Shown: positions 1 to 7,727, counted from the first letter of the stretch. The stretch: DNA of 12,329 nt from Candidatus Omnitrophota bacterium (GCA_023247135.1 JAHFHB010000031.1:1-12329), one strand, 5' to 3'. Translations and numbers: made by a program. The notes: a model not told the origin generated them from the sequence alone.

Positions 1-829
1 CATGATTGGTTTTGCGGTAATAGCCGTGCTTGCTGTCATGAAAAATCTCGTCGTGCGCCTCGGAACCAAAGCCCTCGCCAAGCTTGACGCCATCGCCCAT
101 TTCTACCGCCTTGATGGACTGCATGCTCATCAGGATCTGCGCCAGGCGGCCGTCAATCTTGCGTCCGAAATGCACGTAGGAACCCAGACCGATCGGCAGG
201 CCCGTGACGCGCACTTCGAATTTTCCGCCAAGCGTGTCTTTCTTGCGGCGTGCCTCATCGATCAGCTCCACCATGCGCTTTTCGGTTTCGGGGCAAACGC
301 AGTAAGTCTGAGAGGCGCTGCTTTTGGCGCGAATCTCCGCGGCCGTGAGCTTCATCTCCCCCTGAACCGCTGCCGCGCCGATTTGCAGGACATGCGCGGC
401 GACTTCAATGCCGAACTGATTCAGGAACTGTTTGCAGACAGCCCCGACGGCAACGCGCATCACGGTTTCGCGGGCGCTGGCGCGTTCAAGCACCGGCCGT
501 ATGCCCTGCTGGTATTTCAAAGCGCCGGCCAGATCCGCATGCCCCGGCCGCGGCCGAAAAAGCTCCGGCATCTCGTTGATTTTAAAATCCGCGTTGGTCA
601 AAAGAAATCCGAGCGGCGCGCCGGTTGTGATTTCTTTCAGCAAACCGCCGGTGATCGCCACATGATCTTTTTCTATTTTCTGACGCCCGCCCCGGCCGTA
701 ACCGCCCTGGCGCCGCGCCAAATCGCGGCGGAGCGATTCCAAATCCACCCGCAGGCCGCTGGGCATGCCTTCCAGAATGGCGCTCATGTATTGGCCGTGC
801 GATTCGCCGCTTGTCACATAGTTCAGCAT
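1..829 (-). CDS. aroC: Chorismate synthase, 3'-truncated by window edge
   Basis: This enzyme converts 5-enolpyruvylshikimate-3-phosphate to chorismate, the last common step of aromatic biosynthesis, using reduced FMN in the cytoplasm. The frame opens MLNYVTSGESHGQ, containing the family's GESHG signature (residues 8-12). It continues with RRQGGYGRGGRQKIEKD (about 41-57), a phosphate/FMN-binding block, then RPGHADLAGALKY, SARETVMRVAVGA and GFGSEAHDEI, all typical of AroC. About 276 residues are visible. The family is usually 350-400 residues, so the C-terminal quarter lies beyond position 1. The ATG at 827-829 is preceded by a GGGGAG Shine-Dalgarno (complement of 835-840). It starts 34 nt after the prepilin peptidase stop, so it is probably co-transcribed. 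No frameshift is seen. The identification is firm. Confidence 0.96.
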   Translation of the reverse strand, partial: MLNYVTSGESHGQYMSAILEGMPSGLRVDLESLRRDLARRQGGYGRGGRQKIEKDHVAITGGLLKEITTGAPLGFLLTNADFKINEMPELFRPRPGHADLAGALKYQQGIRPVLERASARETVMRVAVGAVCKQFLNQFGIEVAAHVLQIGAAAVQGEMKLTAAEIRAKSSASQTYCVCPETEKRMVELIDEARRKKDTLGGKFEVRVTGLPIGLGSYVHFGRKIDGRLAQILMSMQSIKAVEMGDGVKLGEGFGSEAHDEIFHDSKHGYYRKTNH

Positions 830-863
830 AAAAGCTCCCCTGGTTTAATGCTCCGGGAAATTC

Positions 864-1640
864 TCAAAAGGTCCACCCAAGCAAACGTATGATCGGCTCT
901 CCGTATAAAAAAAGCAGTGCGCCCGCCGCCGCAAGATACGGGCCAAACGGGATGGTTTCGGATTTTTTTGCCAGCCGCGCATAAAGCGCCACGGGCAAGG
1001 CAAAAAAAGGCGCCATTAAAAAAACCAGTACGATTTTTTTTATTCCTAAAAAAGCGCCCAGGAAAGCCATCAGTTTCACATCGCCCAAGCCCATGCTCTC
1101 TTTACGGAAAACCCGCGTACCCAGCCAGCCGGTCAGCCAGAGGATTCCGCTTCCGGCTGCGAGCCCCAGCAAAGAACGTTCAATCCCCCCCCCACTCGCG
1201 GCCTGTCCAAAGCGGGCCGGTTCCAAAGCCGCCCAACCCAGACCGCAAAGCACTCCGGTAAAAGTAAAAGCATCCGGGATGAGTCCTGTTTCCAGGTCCG
1301 TCACCGTCACGGCCAGAAGCAGCGTGAATAAAACAGACCCGCCTACAAAAGCCGGCGTAAATCCATGCCGCTGCAAAAAAGAAAACCAGATCAGCGCGCA
1401 AGCGGCCTCCACAAAAAAATACCGCAGGGGAATTCGCAGACTGCATTGGCGGCACTTGCCCCGCAGAAACACATAGCTCAGCAGCGGGATATTATCAAAC
1501 CAGCGCACCGGCTGTTCGCATTCCGGACAGTGCGAGCCCGGATAAATCACCGACTTTTCCAGAGGAAAGCGGTGAATGCAAACGTTCAAAAAACTTCCGA
1601 TCACGGCACCAAATACCACCACTAAAAATTCCATCATCAT
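864..1640 (-). CDS. pilD: Type IV prepilin peptidase / N-methyltransferase
   Basis: This is an inner-membrane aspartyl protease (family A24) that cleaves and N-methylates type IV prepilins or type II secretion pseudopilins. The 258 residues carry an N-terminal membrane segment with GSFLNVCIHR. A zinc-binding four-cysteine cytoplasmic loop follows (Cys38, 41, 63 and 66, as CPEC and CRQC). Several hydrophobic helices come next. The two catalytic aspartates are Asp115 in VTDLETGLIPD and Asp187 in GLGDVK, and PFGPYLAAAGA lies near residue 231. Length and layout match full bifunctional PilD. The start is one of three consecutive ATG codons at 1632-1640. Only a weak purine-rich site (AGAAAG) precedes them, so the first residue is uncertain by two. 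It sits between aroE and aroC, with no other pilus gene in view. It could equally serve type II secretion. Confidence 0.95.
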   Translation of the reverse strand: MMMEFLVVVFGAVIGSFLNVCIHRFPLEKSVIYPGSHCPECEQPVRWFDNIPLLSYVFLRGKCRQCSLRIPLRYFFVEAACALIWFSFLQRHGFTPAFVGGSVLFTLLLAVTVTDLETGLIPDAFTFTGVLCGLGWAALEPARFGQAASGGGIERSLLGLAAGSGILWLTGWLGTRVFRKESMGLGDVKLMAFLGAFLGIKKIVLVFLMAPFFALPVALYARLAKKSETIPFGPYLAAAGALLFLYGEPIIRLLGWTF

Positions 1641-1661
1641 TTCTTTCTAAAATAAAAGTTC

Positions 1662-1689
1662 GTAGGGAACAGGCCTGCCTGTTCCCTAC
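1662..1689. repeat. Perfect REP-like palindrome
   Basis: Two 13-nt arms, GTAGGGAACAGGC and its exact reverse complement, are separated by only CT. They fill the middle of the 65-nt gap between aroE and pilD. The transcript would fold into a strong hairpin. No clean U-run follows on either strand, so a classical terminator is unlikely. Short palindromes beginning GTAGGG are a common style of dispersed intergenic repeat in environmental bacterial genomes. Membership in such a family is inferred, because only one copy is in this window. Confidence 0.8.
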
Positions 1690-1705
1690 ACCTGATGACA
1701 CAGTT

Positions 1706-2626
1706 TCACCTCTTAGGCGCTTCCTTCAGCCCCTCCCACAGGGCCCGGCGCATCGCTGATTCAGGCGCACGCCGCCCCGTCCAAAGCTCAAACGCACGCA
1801 CGCCCTGATAAAGCAGCATCTCCGCACCCCCAAGCGTACGGTGACCAAGACTCTTCGCGTTCTGCAAAAAAACTGTCTGCACCGGCCGGTAAACCAAATC
1901 ATAAAACAGTTTTTTACGGCCGCTGCTGGCCCGCGGCATCCAGGCGCGCGGAATCACCGGCGCCTCCCCGGGTTTGAGCCCCACCGACGTCGTGTTCACG
2001 ATCAACCCTGCTGAAGCGAGATGCCGCGCAACCGCCTCGCGCTCAAGCGCTTCAGCCGTCAGACAAACTTTTGGAAACAGGCGCCGGAAATTCCTGACGA
2101 GCAAAATCGCACGCGGCTTGTGCCGGTTACAAACCACAATTTCGCGGGCCCCTCCGCCGGCCAAGGCGTAAACCGCAGCTCTGGCCGCGCCGCCCGCGCC
2201 AAGCACCACCGCTTTCGCGCCGCGAACATTAAAACGCCCTTTTTTTTTAAGCGCCAACCCGAAACCAAACACATCGGTGTTCGCCGCGCGCCAGCGCCCG
2301 TTCTTTTTAAAAACGGTATTGACGGCTCCCACGGCGGCGGCTTCGGGCTCAAGGATTTTTTTGAGCATGCGCGCCGCGTCTTCCTTGTAAGGCACCGTGA
2401 CGTTGAAACCGTCCAGCACGAGCTTCGGCAGGCGGCGCATCAGCCTCACAAAACGAAAGCGCGCCAGATCCAGCGGCACATAAAACGCCTTCAGCCCCAG
2501 CGCTTTAAACCCCGCCTCCTGCATCCGCGGCGAGAGCGTATGTCCGAGCGGATGTCCGAAAATTCCATAAAGCTGAAATTTTCCAGCAGGCTGTTTGACA
2601 ATCTGCTTGCCGCTTTGGGAACTCAT
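1706..2626 (-). CDS. aroE: Shikimate dehydrogenase (NADP+)
   Basis: This enzyme reduces 3-dehydroshikimate to shikimate with NADPH in the cytoplasm. With the ATG at 2624-2626 the protein has 306 residues. Motifs in order are GHPLGHTLSP (24-33, shikimate binding), GFNVTVPYK with catalytic Lys81, GAVNTV, NTDVFGF with Asp118, the dinucleotide loop VLGAGGAARAA (141-151), NRHKPR, NTTSVGL, and a C-terminal GGAEMLLYQGVRAFELWTG block. The first Ser of the usual S-x-S pair is Thr30 here, a conservative change. The start overlaps the leuA stop as ATGA, which implies translational coupling. An in-frame ATG 42 nt upstream (2666-2668) lies inside leuA and would add a non-conserved extension, so it was not chosen. 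The protein is slightly longer than the usual 270-290 residues, with a short polar N-terminal lead. Confidence 0.95.
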   Translation of the reverse strand: MSSQSGKQIVKQPAGKFQLYGIFGHPLGHTLSPRMQEAGFKALGLKAFYVPLDLARFRFVRLMRRLPKLVLDGFNVTVPYKEDAARMLKKILEPEAAAVGAVNTVFKKNGRWRAANTDVFGFGLALKKKGRFNVRGAKAVVLGAGGAARAAVYALAGGGAREIVVCNRHKPRAILLVRNFRRLFPKVCLTAEALEREAVARHLASAGLIVNTTSVGLKPGEAPVIPRAWMPRASSGRKKLFYDLVYRPVQTVFLQNAKSLGHRTLGGAEMLLYQGVRAFELWTGRRAPESAMRRALWEGLKEAPKR

Positions 2627-4173
2627 ACCGGCGTGGGGCCCTGTTCCTGGCTGACCAGATGCGCGCAAATTTTATTGATGGCGTGCAAATAGGCTTTCAC
2701 GCTCGCCTCGATAATATCCGTGCTCGTTCCCCGGCCCGTCACTTCGCGGTTTTGCACCGAAAGTTTCACGACCACTTCACCCTGGGCATCTTTGCCGCCG
2801 GTCACCGACTGAATTCCAAAGTGCGTCACCTTGGCGCTCTGATCGATGATTTTTTCGAGCGCTTTGTAGCAAGCGTCAATCGGCCCGTCGCCCGTAGACG
2901 ACGCGTCTTTTTTCTTTCCGTTGAAACTGAGCACAAGATGCGCATGCGGCGCTTTGCGGGTTTCGGTCGTCGTCGACAGATGCTCCAGCTTCCAAACCTC
3001 CGGAACCTGCCCCGCGCCTTCCTGCAGCAGCGTTTCAATGTCTTCGTCGAAAATATATTTTTTCTTGTCCGCCAGCTGTTTGAAGCGCTGGAACGCGGCG
3101 GCCATTTCAGAAGCCGTCAGCCGGAAACCCAGTTTGCGCACGCGCGCATTAAACGCGTGCCTCCCGGACAATTTGCCCAGAAGCAGCTGGTTGCCTGAAA
3201 GACCGATGCGTTTGGGGTCAATGATTTCATACGTCTGGCGTTTTTTAAGAACGCCGTCCTGATGAATGCCTGAAGCGTGCGAGAAAGCGTTGCGTCCCAC
3301 AATCGCCTTGTTGGGCTGAACCACCATGCCGGTCAAATGCGAAACCATGCGCGAGGCTTTGGTGATTTCTTTCAGCCGGATATCGGTGTAACAGCCCACA
3401 AAATCACGCCGCGTATCAATCGCCATGGCAATTTCCTCAAGCGAGGCGTTGCCTGCCCGCTCGCCGATGCCGTTGACCGTGCACTCGACTTGATTGGCTC
3501 CCGCCAAAACGGCGGCCAATGAATTCGCAACCGCCAGCCCCAAATCGTTATGGCAGTGCACCGACAAAATCACTTCGCGGCCAAGCGCGGGACATTTCTT
3601 GATGAGAAACCGGATCAAGTCTCCGAATTCTTGCGGGACAGCGTAGCCTACCGTGTCTGGAATATTGATCGAAGTCGCGCCGGCCGCCACCGCAGCCTGC
3701 ACCACCTGCGCCAAAAACTGCGGTTCGGTGCGCGAAGCATCTTCCGGAGAAAATTCGATTTTGCTGAAATCCTTGCGGGCCGCGCGAATATTTTCGCTGA
3801 CCATTTTCAGGATTTCACCTTTATCTTTCTTGAGTTTGTACTGGCGGTGAATCTGGGAGGTCGCCAAAAAAACATGCAGGCGCTTGCGGCGTGCTTTCTC
3901 GAGCGCACGCCGGCAGGCATCGATGTCATAAGCCAGCATGCGCGAGAGCGCACAGATTTCAGGACCGCGTACGGCCTCCGCGATCATGGCAATCGCGCGC
4001 ATCTCGCCGGGCGAAGAAGCCGGAAAGCCCGCTTCAATCACATCCACGTTGAGGCGTTCCAGCTGTTTGGCTATTTTCAATTTCTCATCGGGCGTGAGTG
4101 AAGCGCCGGGCGATTGTTCGCCGTCGCGCAAGGTCGTGTCAAAAATATAAATTTTACGTTCTTTCTCTTTCAT
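2623..4173 (-). CDS. leuA: 2-isopropylmalate synthase
   Basis: This enzyme condenses 2-ketoisovalerate with acetyl-CoA to give 2-isopropylmalate, the committed step to leucine. The 516-residue protein starts MKEKERKIYIFDTTLRDGEQSPG, the HMGL-like TIM-barrel opening with metal ligand Asp12. GATSINIPDTVGY lies at 166-177 and HCHNDLGLAVANS at 207-219 (His207 and His209 bind metal). GNASLEEIAMA and SHASGIHQDGVLK (298-310) follow, then a C-terminal leucine-sensing regulatory domain (about 385-516). That domain suggests feedback inhibition by leucine. The start at 4173 has AAAGG seven nt upstream. In-frame ATGs at 4187 and 4197 lack a well-spaced ribosome site. The gene follows ilvC after a 174-nt gap that contains a terminator-like hairpin. 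A homocitrate or citramalate synthase role is less likely given the close LeuA-type match and ilv context. Confidence 0.95.
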   Translation of the reverse strand: MKEKERKIYIFDTTLRDGEQSPGASLTPDEKLKIAKQLERLNVDVIEAGFPASSPGEMRAIAMIAEAVRGPEICALSRMLAYDIDACRRALEKARRKRLHVFLATSQIHRQYKLKKDKGEILKMVSENIRAARKDFSKIEFSPEDASRTEPQFLAQVVQAAVAAGATSINIPDTVGYAVPQEFGDLIRFLIKKCPALGREVILSVHCHNDLGLAVANSLAAVLAGANQVECTVNGIGERAGNASLEEIAMAIDTRRDFVGCYTDIRLKEITKASRMVSHLTGMVVQPNKAIVGRNAFSHASGIHQDGVLKKRQTYEIIDPKRIGLSGNQLLLGKLSGRHAFNARVRKLGFRLTASEMAAAFQRFKQLADKKKYIFDEDIETLLQEGAGQVPEVWKLEHLSTTTETRKAPHAHLVLSFNGKKKDASSTGDGPIDACYKALEKIIDQSAKVTHFGIQSVTGGKDAQGEVVVKLSVQNREVTGRGTSTDIIEASVKAYLHAINKICAHLVSQEQGPTPV

Positions 4174-4203
4174 AAATCTGCCTTTCATTCCCCTCATTCC
4201 TAG

Positions 4204-4253
4204 CGCCGAAACCCCACCGGTTTCAGCGTGCTCGCGAGGCCTTGACGGCCTCG
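4204..4253 (-). promoter_or_regulatory. Tandem hairpins in the leuA leader
   Basis: Two hairpins lie between the ilvC-side terminator and the leuA ribosome site. At 4235-4253 the stem CGAGGCC pairs with GGCCTCG around a 5-nt loop. At 4204-4228 the stem GAAACC pairs with GGTTTC around a 5-nt loop, and a CGC/GCG pair extends it across one mismatch. Neither is followed by a U-run. There is no T-box core sequence and no run of leucine codons, so no known leader class is recognised. A regulatory role is inferred from position only. Confidence 0.45.
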
Positions 4254-4260
4254 TCTAAGC

Positions 4261-4315
4261 AAAAAAGGTTACGAGACTGCTGGCCGGGCGGCCCCGCAAG
4301 CTCCCGTAACCTTTT
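4261..4315 (-). terminator. Intrinsic terminator or attenuator between ilvC and leuA
   Basis: Read on the minus strand, AAAAGGTTACG (complement of 4305-4315) pairs perfectly with CGTAACCTTTT (complement of 4263-4273). This 11-bp stem ends in six U residues. The 31-nt apical part folds further through GCT/AGC and CGGG/CCCG around a GCCG loop. It begins 33 nt after the ilvC stop. It would end ilvC messages or attenuate read-through into leuA. No obvious promoter lies between it and leuA. In the plus direction it has only four terminal U residues. Confidence 0.75.
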
Positions 4316-4347
4316 AAAGAGGTCAGTGCTTTCCCTCGAGGAAAAAC

Positions 4348-5370
4348 TTAGCGCGCCGCTTGGGCCTTTGGTTTCTCGCCGGGCTGCGAAATCCAGTGCA
4401 TCATCCGGCGAAGTTCCGCACCCACTTTTTCAATGGGATGCTCATCACAGGCCTTTCGAAGTCGATTGTAATTCGGACGGCCTTTGCGGTTTTCCTCAAT
4501 CCATTCGCGGGCAAACTCACCCGACTGAATCTCCGCAAGAATTTTTTTCATTTCCTTGCGGGCAGATTCGCCGATAATTCTGGGGCCGCGCGAATAATCC
4601 CCGTATTCGGCGGTGTCGGAAACGCGGCGGTGCATGCCGCTGATGCCGGAAGCAAAAATCGCATCCGTAATCAGCTTCACTTCATGCAAACATTCGAAGT
4701 AAGCCATTTCAGGCGCATAGCCCGCTTCGACCAGCGTGTCGTAGCCCGCGCGAATCAGCTCGCTTAAGCCGCCGCAGAGCACGGACTGCTCGCCGAAAAG
4801 GTCGGTTTCGGTTTCCTCGCGAAAATTAGTTTCAATCACGCCTGCGCGCGTTCCGCCAACCGCTTTGGCGTGAGCCAGCGCCAGCTGCAATGCGCGGCCG
4901 CTCGCATTCTGATAAATCGCCACCAAGCAAGGGACGCCGCCGCCTTCCAGAAACTGCGTGCGAACCAAAGCACCCGGGCCTTTGGGAGCCACCATAAAAA
5001 CATCGATGTCTTTGGGCGGCTTGATGTAGCCGAAGTGAATGTTGAATCCGTGCGAGAAAAGCAGGGCTTTGCCTTTTTTCATGTAAGGCGCGATGCTCTT
5101 TTCGTAGATTTCTCCCTGCAGGTGATCCTGGGTTAAAATCTGGATGATATCCGCCTGTTGGGCAGCTTCTTCAGCCGACACCGGCACAAAGCCGTCTTCG
5201 ACGGCCAAGTCATAGTTCTTGCCGCCCTTGCGCTGGGCGATGATCACCTCGACACCCGAATCGCGCAAGTTCAACCCCTGGCCGCGGCCCTGAATGCCGT
5301 AGCCGACAATGGCCACTTTCTTACCCTTTAACTCCTGTAAATCTGCATCCTGATCGTAATAAATCTTCAT
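4348..5370 (-). CDS. ilvC: Ketol-acid reductoisomerase (class I)
   Basis: This enzyme isomerises and reduces 2-acetolactate or 2-aceto-2-hydroxybutyrate to the dihydroxy acids of valine and isoleucine synthesis, needing Mg2+ and NAD(P)H. The 340 residues match the short class I form. The Rossmann loop is GYGIQGRGQGLNLRDSG (23-39). SHGFNIHF (106-113) carries the catalytic His. Metal ligands are Asp190 and Glu194 (DLFGEQ), Glu226 and Glu230 (ECLHE), and Ser251 lies in SDTAEYG. The loop departs from the common GYGSQGHAHALN form (Ser to Ile, His to Arg). The adjacent AQRKGGKN is basic, which favours NADPH by inference. AAAGGA lies about nine nt upstream of the ATG. It starts 29 nt after ilvN stops, so it is in the same operon. 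A short Lys/Ala-rich tail (GEKPKAQAAR) follows the conserved end. Confidence 0.96.
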   Translation of the reverse strand: MKIYYDQDADLQELKGKKVAIVGYGIQGRGQGLNLRDSGVEVIIAQRKGGKNYDLAVEDGFVPVSAEEAAQQADIIQILTQDHLQGEIYEKSIAPYMKKGKALLFSHGFNIHFGYIKPPKDIDVFMVAPKGPGALVRTQFLEGGGVPCLVAIYQNASGRALQLALAHAKAVGGTRAGVIETNFREETETDLFGEQSVLCGGLSELIRAGYDTLVEAGYAPEMAYFECLHEVKLITDAIFASGISGMHRRVSDTAEYGDYSRGPRIIGESARKEMKKILAEIQSGEFAREWIEENRKGRPNYNRLRKACDEHPIEKVGAELRRMMHWISQPGEKPKAQAAR

Positions 5371-5399
5371 GCTGAAATTCCTTTCCTCAACGTAAATTT

Positions 5400-5966
5400 T
5401 TAAACTTTTGCCAGCTTGGCCGCTGATTTCTTTTTCACGCCGCCCTTGACCTCCGTCGAAACCCCGGCCTGCTTGGGCGGCGCGGTCAGTTCCGACTTGC
5501 GAGACATGGCAATCAATCCCGTCCTCACGACTTCAAAAATGCCAAACGGCCGGAGCAATTCAAGCATCGCGTCGATCTTGCTTTCGCCGCCGGTGACTTC
5601 GATCGTCAAGGTTTTGGAGTTCACATCGACGATTTTGGCGCGAAACGTATTGACGATCTGCATGACTTCATTGCGCGATTGCGCCGGCGCCGACACCTTC
5701 ACAAGCACCAGCTCGCGGTCGATCAGCTCTTCGTTCGTCAAATCGACCACTTTAATCACGTCGATTAATTTATTCAGCTGTTTCATGATCTGTGCCACCA
5801 CCCGGTCATCGCCATGCGCTACAATGGTCATGCGCGAAACTTCCGCATCTTCGGTCTCTCCGACGGTCAAGCTGTCGATGTTGAAACCACGCGCGGAAAA
5901 GAGGCCGGAAACACGGGCCAGCACGCCGAAATGATTCTCCACCAGAACGCCGATTGTATGTTTCAT
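5400..5966 (-). CDS. ilvN: Acetolactate synthase small (regulatory) subunit
   Basis: This is the regulatory subunit that activates IlvB and gives valine feedback inhibition. The 188-residue protein opens MKHTIGVLVENHFGVLARVSG, an ACT domain (about 4-76) containing SARGFNIDSLTVGETED. The IlvN C-terminal domain runs from about 85 to 157 (VNTFRAKIVDV, TIEVTG, RPFGIFEVVRTGLIAMSR). An open frame extends upstream to 6197 but overlaps ilvB in non-homologous sequence. The ATG at 5964-5966 has GAGGGA about five nt ahead and matches the family start. Residues 158-188 form an extra polar tail ending in KKKSAAKLAKV, longer than the usual 160-170-residue protein. The gene begins 46 nt after ilvB. Confidence 0.95.
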   Translation of the reverse strand: MKHTIGVLVENHFGVLARVSGLFSARGFNIDSLTVGETEDAEVSRMTIVAHGDDRVVAQIMKQLNKLIDVIKVVDLTNEELIDRELVLVKVSAPAQSRNEVMQIVNTFRAKIVDVNSKTLTIEVTGGESKIDAMLELLRPFGIFEVVRTGLIAMSRKSELTAPPKQAGVSTEVKGGVKKKSAAKLAKV

Positions 5967-6012
5967 AACTTCCCTCGTGTTTTTCTTACCCGTTTTTTCT
6001 TGGATAAAATGA

Positions 6013-7692
6013 CTAAGCCATGTCCATGACCTGATCGAGCGCATGCCCGGCAGGCACCATCGGAAACACGTTGTCTTCTTTGGCAACCAGACAATGCACG
6101 AGCACCGGTCCTTTGTGGGCCAGCGCCTCTTTAATGCCCGGCACCACCTGATCCGGCTGGCGGATCTGGATAGCCTTGATGCCATACGCATCCGCAAGTT
6201 TCATGAAATCCGGGTTCGAGGCCCCCAGCTGTGAGCCGGAATAGCGGTGGCGGTAAAAAAGTTCCTGCCACTGGCGCACCATGCCGTGATGGTTGTTATC
6301 CATAATGAACAGCTTCACGGGAATCTTGTAGTAAGCGGCCGTCGCCAGCTCGCAACTCGTCATCTGGACCGAGCCGTCCCCGTCAATGCAGATGACGGTT
6401 TCATCCGGACGCGCCATTTGAGCGCCGATCGCCGAAGGCAACCCATAGCCCATGGTTCCCAATCCGCCCGAAGTCAGCATGCCGCGCGGGGTCTTAAACT
6501 GGTACCACTGGGCCGCCCACATCTGGTGCTGTCCTACACCCGTCGTCACAATCGCTTCATGCTTGGTGACTTCGCCGATCTTGGCAATGATGTGCTCCTG
6601 ACGGATGACATCATCGGACTGGCGGTATTTGAGCGGATGCTTTTTCTTCCAGGCATCAATCTGCTCAAGCCAGGCGCGGATATCGCGGCGGCGGTCCTTG
6701 ACCTGTTTGTTCAATTGCCGCAAAACATGCCGCACATCGCCGACCACGGAAACATCCACGCGCACCGTTTTAGCGATGGAGGCCGGGTCGATATCAATGT
6801 GAATAATCTTGGCATGTGGGCAGAACTTTTCGATATGACCCGTCACGCGGTCATCAAAACGCGCGCCCACGGCAATCAATAAGTCGGACTGCTGCACTGA
6901 ATAGTTGGCATAAACCGTTCCGTGCATGCCCAGCATGCGCAGCGACGACGGATGATCTTCGGGGAAAATTCCTAAGCCGAGGACCGTCGTCGTAATCGGA
7001 ATGCCCGTTTTTTCCACAAGCTCGAAAACTTCTTTATGCGCGCCTGAGCCGACTGCACCGCCGCCCACGTACAGGCAGGGCCGCTTGGCCTGATTCATCA
7101 ACGCCGCCGCTTTGAGAATCTGATCCGGATCGCCCTTGGACGGAATCGAATACCCGCGAATCGACACTTCCGCGGGATATTCGTACTCGGCCGTCGCGCG
7201 GCTGACGTCAACGGGGAAATCGATCAACACCGGACCGGGACGCCCCGTGCGAGCGATGTAGAAAGCCTCTTTCACAATGCGGGTGATGTCGCGCACGTCG
7301 CGCACCAGATAATTATGTTTGGTCACAGGCCGCGTGATGCCGACCACATCGGCTTCCTGAAACGCGTCACTGCCGATTGCGGTCGTCGCCACCTGGCCGG
7401 TGATACAGACCAGCGGCGCGGAGTCCATGTAGGCTGTGGCCAAACCGGTCACGGTGTTGGTAGCCGCGGGTCCGGAGGTCACCAGGCAGACACCCGGCTT
7501 TCCCGTGGCGCGGCCATAACCGTCCGCCATGTGTGTCGCGCCCTGTTCATGGCGCACCAAAATGAACTTGATTTTGGAATCATAAAGGGCATCGAACGTC
7601 GGCAGAATGGCTCCGCCCGGCAGTCCGAACACCACGTCCACGCCTTCTTCTTCAAGACTCTTGATCAAAATCTGAGCGCCTGTCAGTTTCAT
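6013..7692 (-). CDS. ilvB: Acetolactate synthase large (catalytic) subunit
   Basis: This thiamine-diphosphate enzyme joins two pyruvates, or pyruvate plus 2-ketobutyrate, in the first common step to valine, leucine and isoleucine. The 559 residues hold the N-terminal pyrimidine-binding domain with FGLPGGAILP and catalytic Glu49 in RHEQGATHMADGYGRATGKPG. A central FAD-type domain follows. The C-terminal TPP/Mg motif runs from GDGSVQMTSCELATA (438) to FIMDNN (467), then comes MVRQWQELFY. Length is normal for bacterial IlvB/IlvI. The ATG has GGGAG about 8-12 nt upstream. It is second in its operon, 35 nt after the hydrolase-like gene, and is followed by its partner ilvN, which supports acetolactate synthase over related TPP enzymes such as oxalyl-CoA decarboxylase. 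Confidence 0.97.
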   Translation of the reverse strand: MKLTGAQILIKSLEEEGVDVVFGLPGGAILPTFDALYDSKIKFILVRHEQGATHMADGYGRATGKPGVCLVTSGPAATNTVTGLATAYMDSAPLVCITGQVATTAIGSDAFQEADVVGITRPVTKHNYLVRDVRDITRIVKEAFYIARTGRPGPVLIDFPVDVSRATAEYEYPAEVSIRGYSIPSKGDPDQILKAAALMNQAKRPCLYVGGGAVGSGAHKEVFELVEKTGIPITTTVLGLGIFPEDHPSSLRMLGMHGTVYANYSVQQSDLLIAVGARFDDRVTGHIEKFCPHAKIIHIDIDPASIAKTVRVDVSVVGDVRHVLRQLNKQVKDRRRDIRAWLEQIDAWKKKHPLKYRQSDDVIRQEHIIAKIGEVTKHEAIVTTGVGQHQMWAAQWYQFKTPRGMLTSGGLGTMGYGLPSAIGAQMARPDETVICIDGDGSVQMTSCELATAAYYKIPVKLFIMDNNHHGMVRQWQELFYRHRYSGSQLGASNPDFMKLADAYGIKAIQIRQPDQVVPGIKEALAHKGPVLVHCLVAKEDNVFPMVPAGHALDQVMDMA

Positions 7693-7727
7693 GGATTTTC
7701 TCCCGTTCCTTTAATTTAGATAAATTC

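Noticed and set aside
2..892. A long open frame on the plus strand (296 residues).
   Set aside because: It lies antisense to aroC and overlaps the pilD end. The minus-strand frame shows chorismate synthase motifs, whereas this translation has no recognisable family pattern.
2021..4101. Several plus-strand frames of 100-220 residues opposite aroE and leuA.
   Set aside because: They mirror well-conserved minus-strand genes and arise from high G+C codon bias. They have no independent ribosome sites or motifs.
4174..4347. T-box or leucine riboregulator upstream of leuA.
   Set aside because: The T-box core sequence is missing, there is no leucine-rich leader peptide, and the terminator sits nearer ilvC than leuA.
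5967..6197. N-terminal extension of ilvN overlapping ilvB.
   Set aside because: The extra 77 residues are ilvB sequence in another frame and do not resemble IlvN. A good ribosome site and the family start occur at 5966.
6247..6882. A 211-residue plus-strand frame opposite ilvB.
   Set aside because: It is an antisense shadow of the ilvB TPP-binding region, with no recognisable domain.
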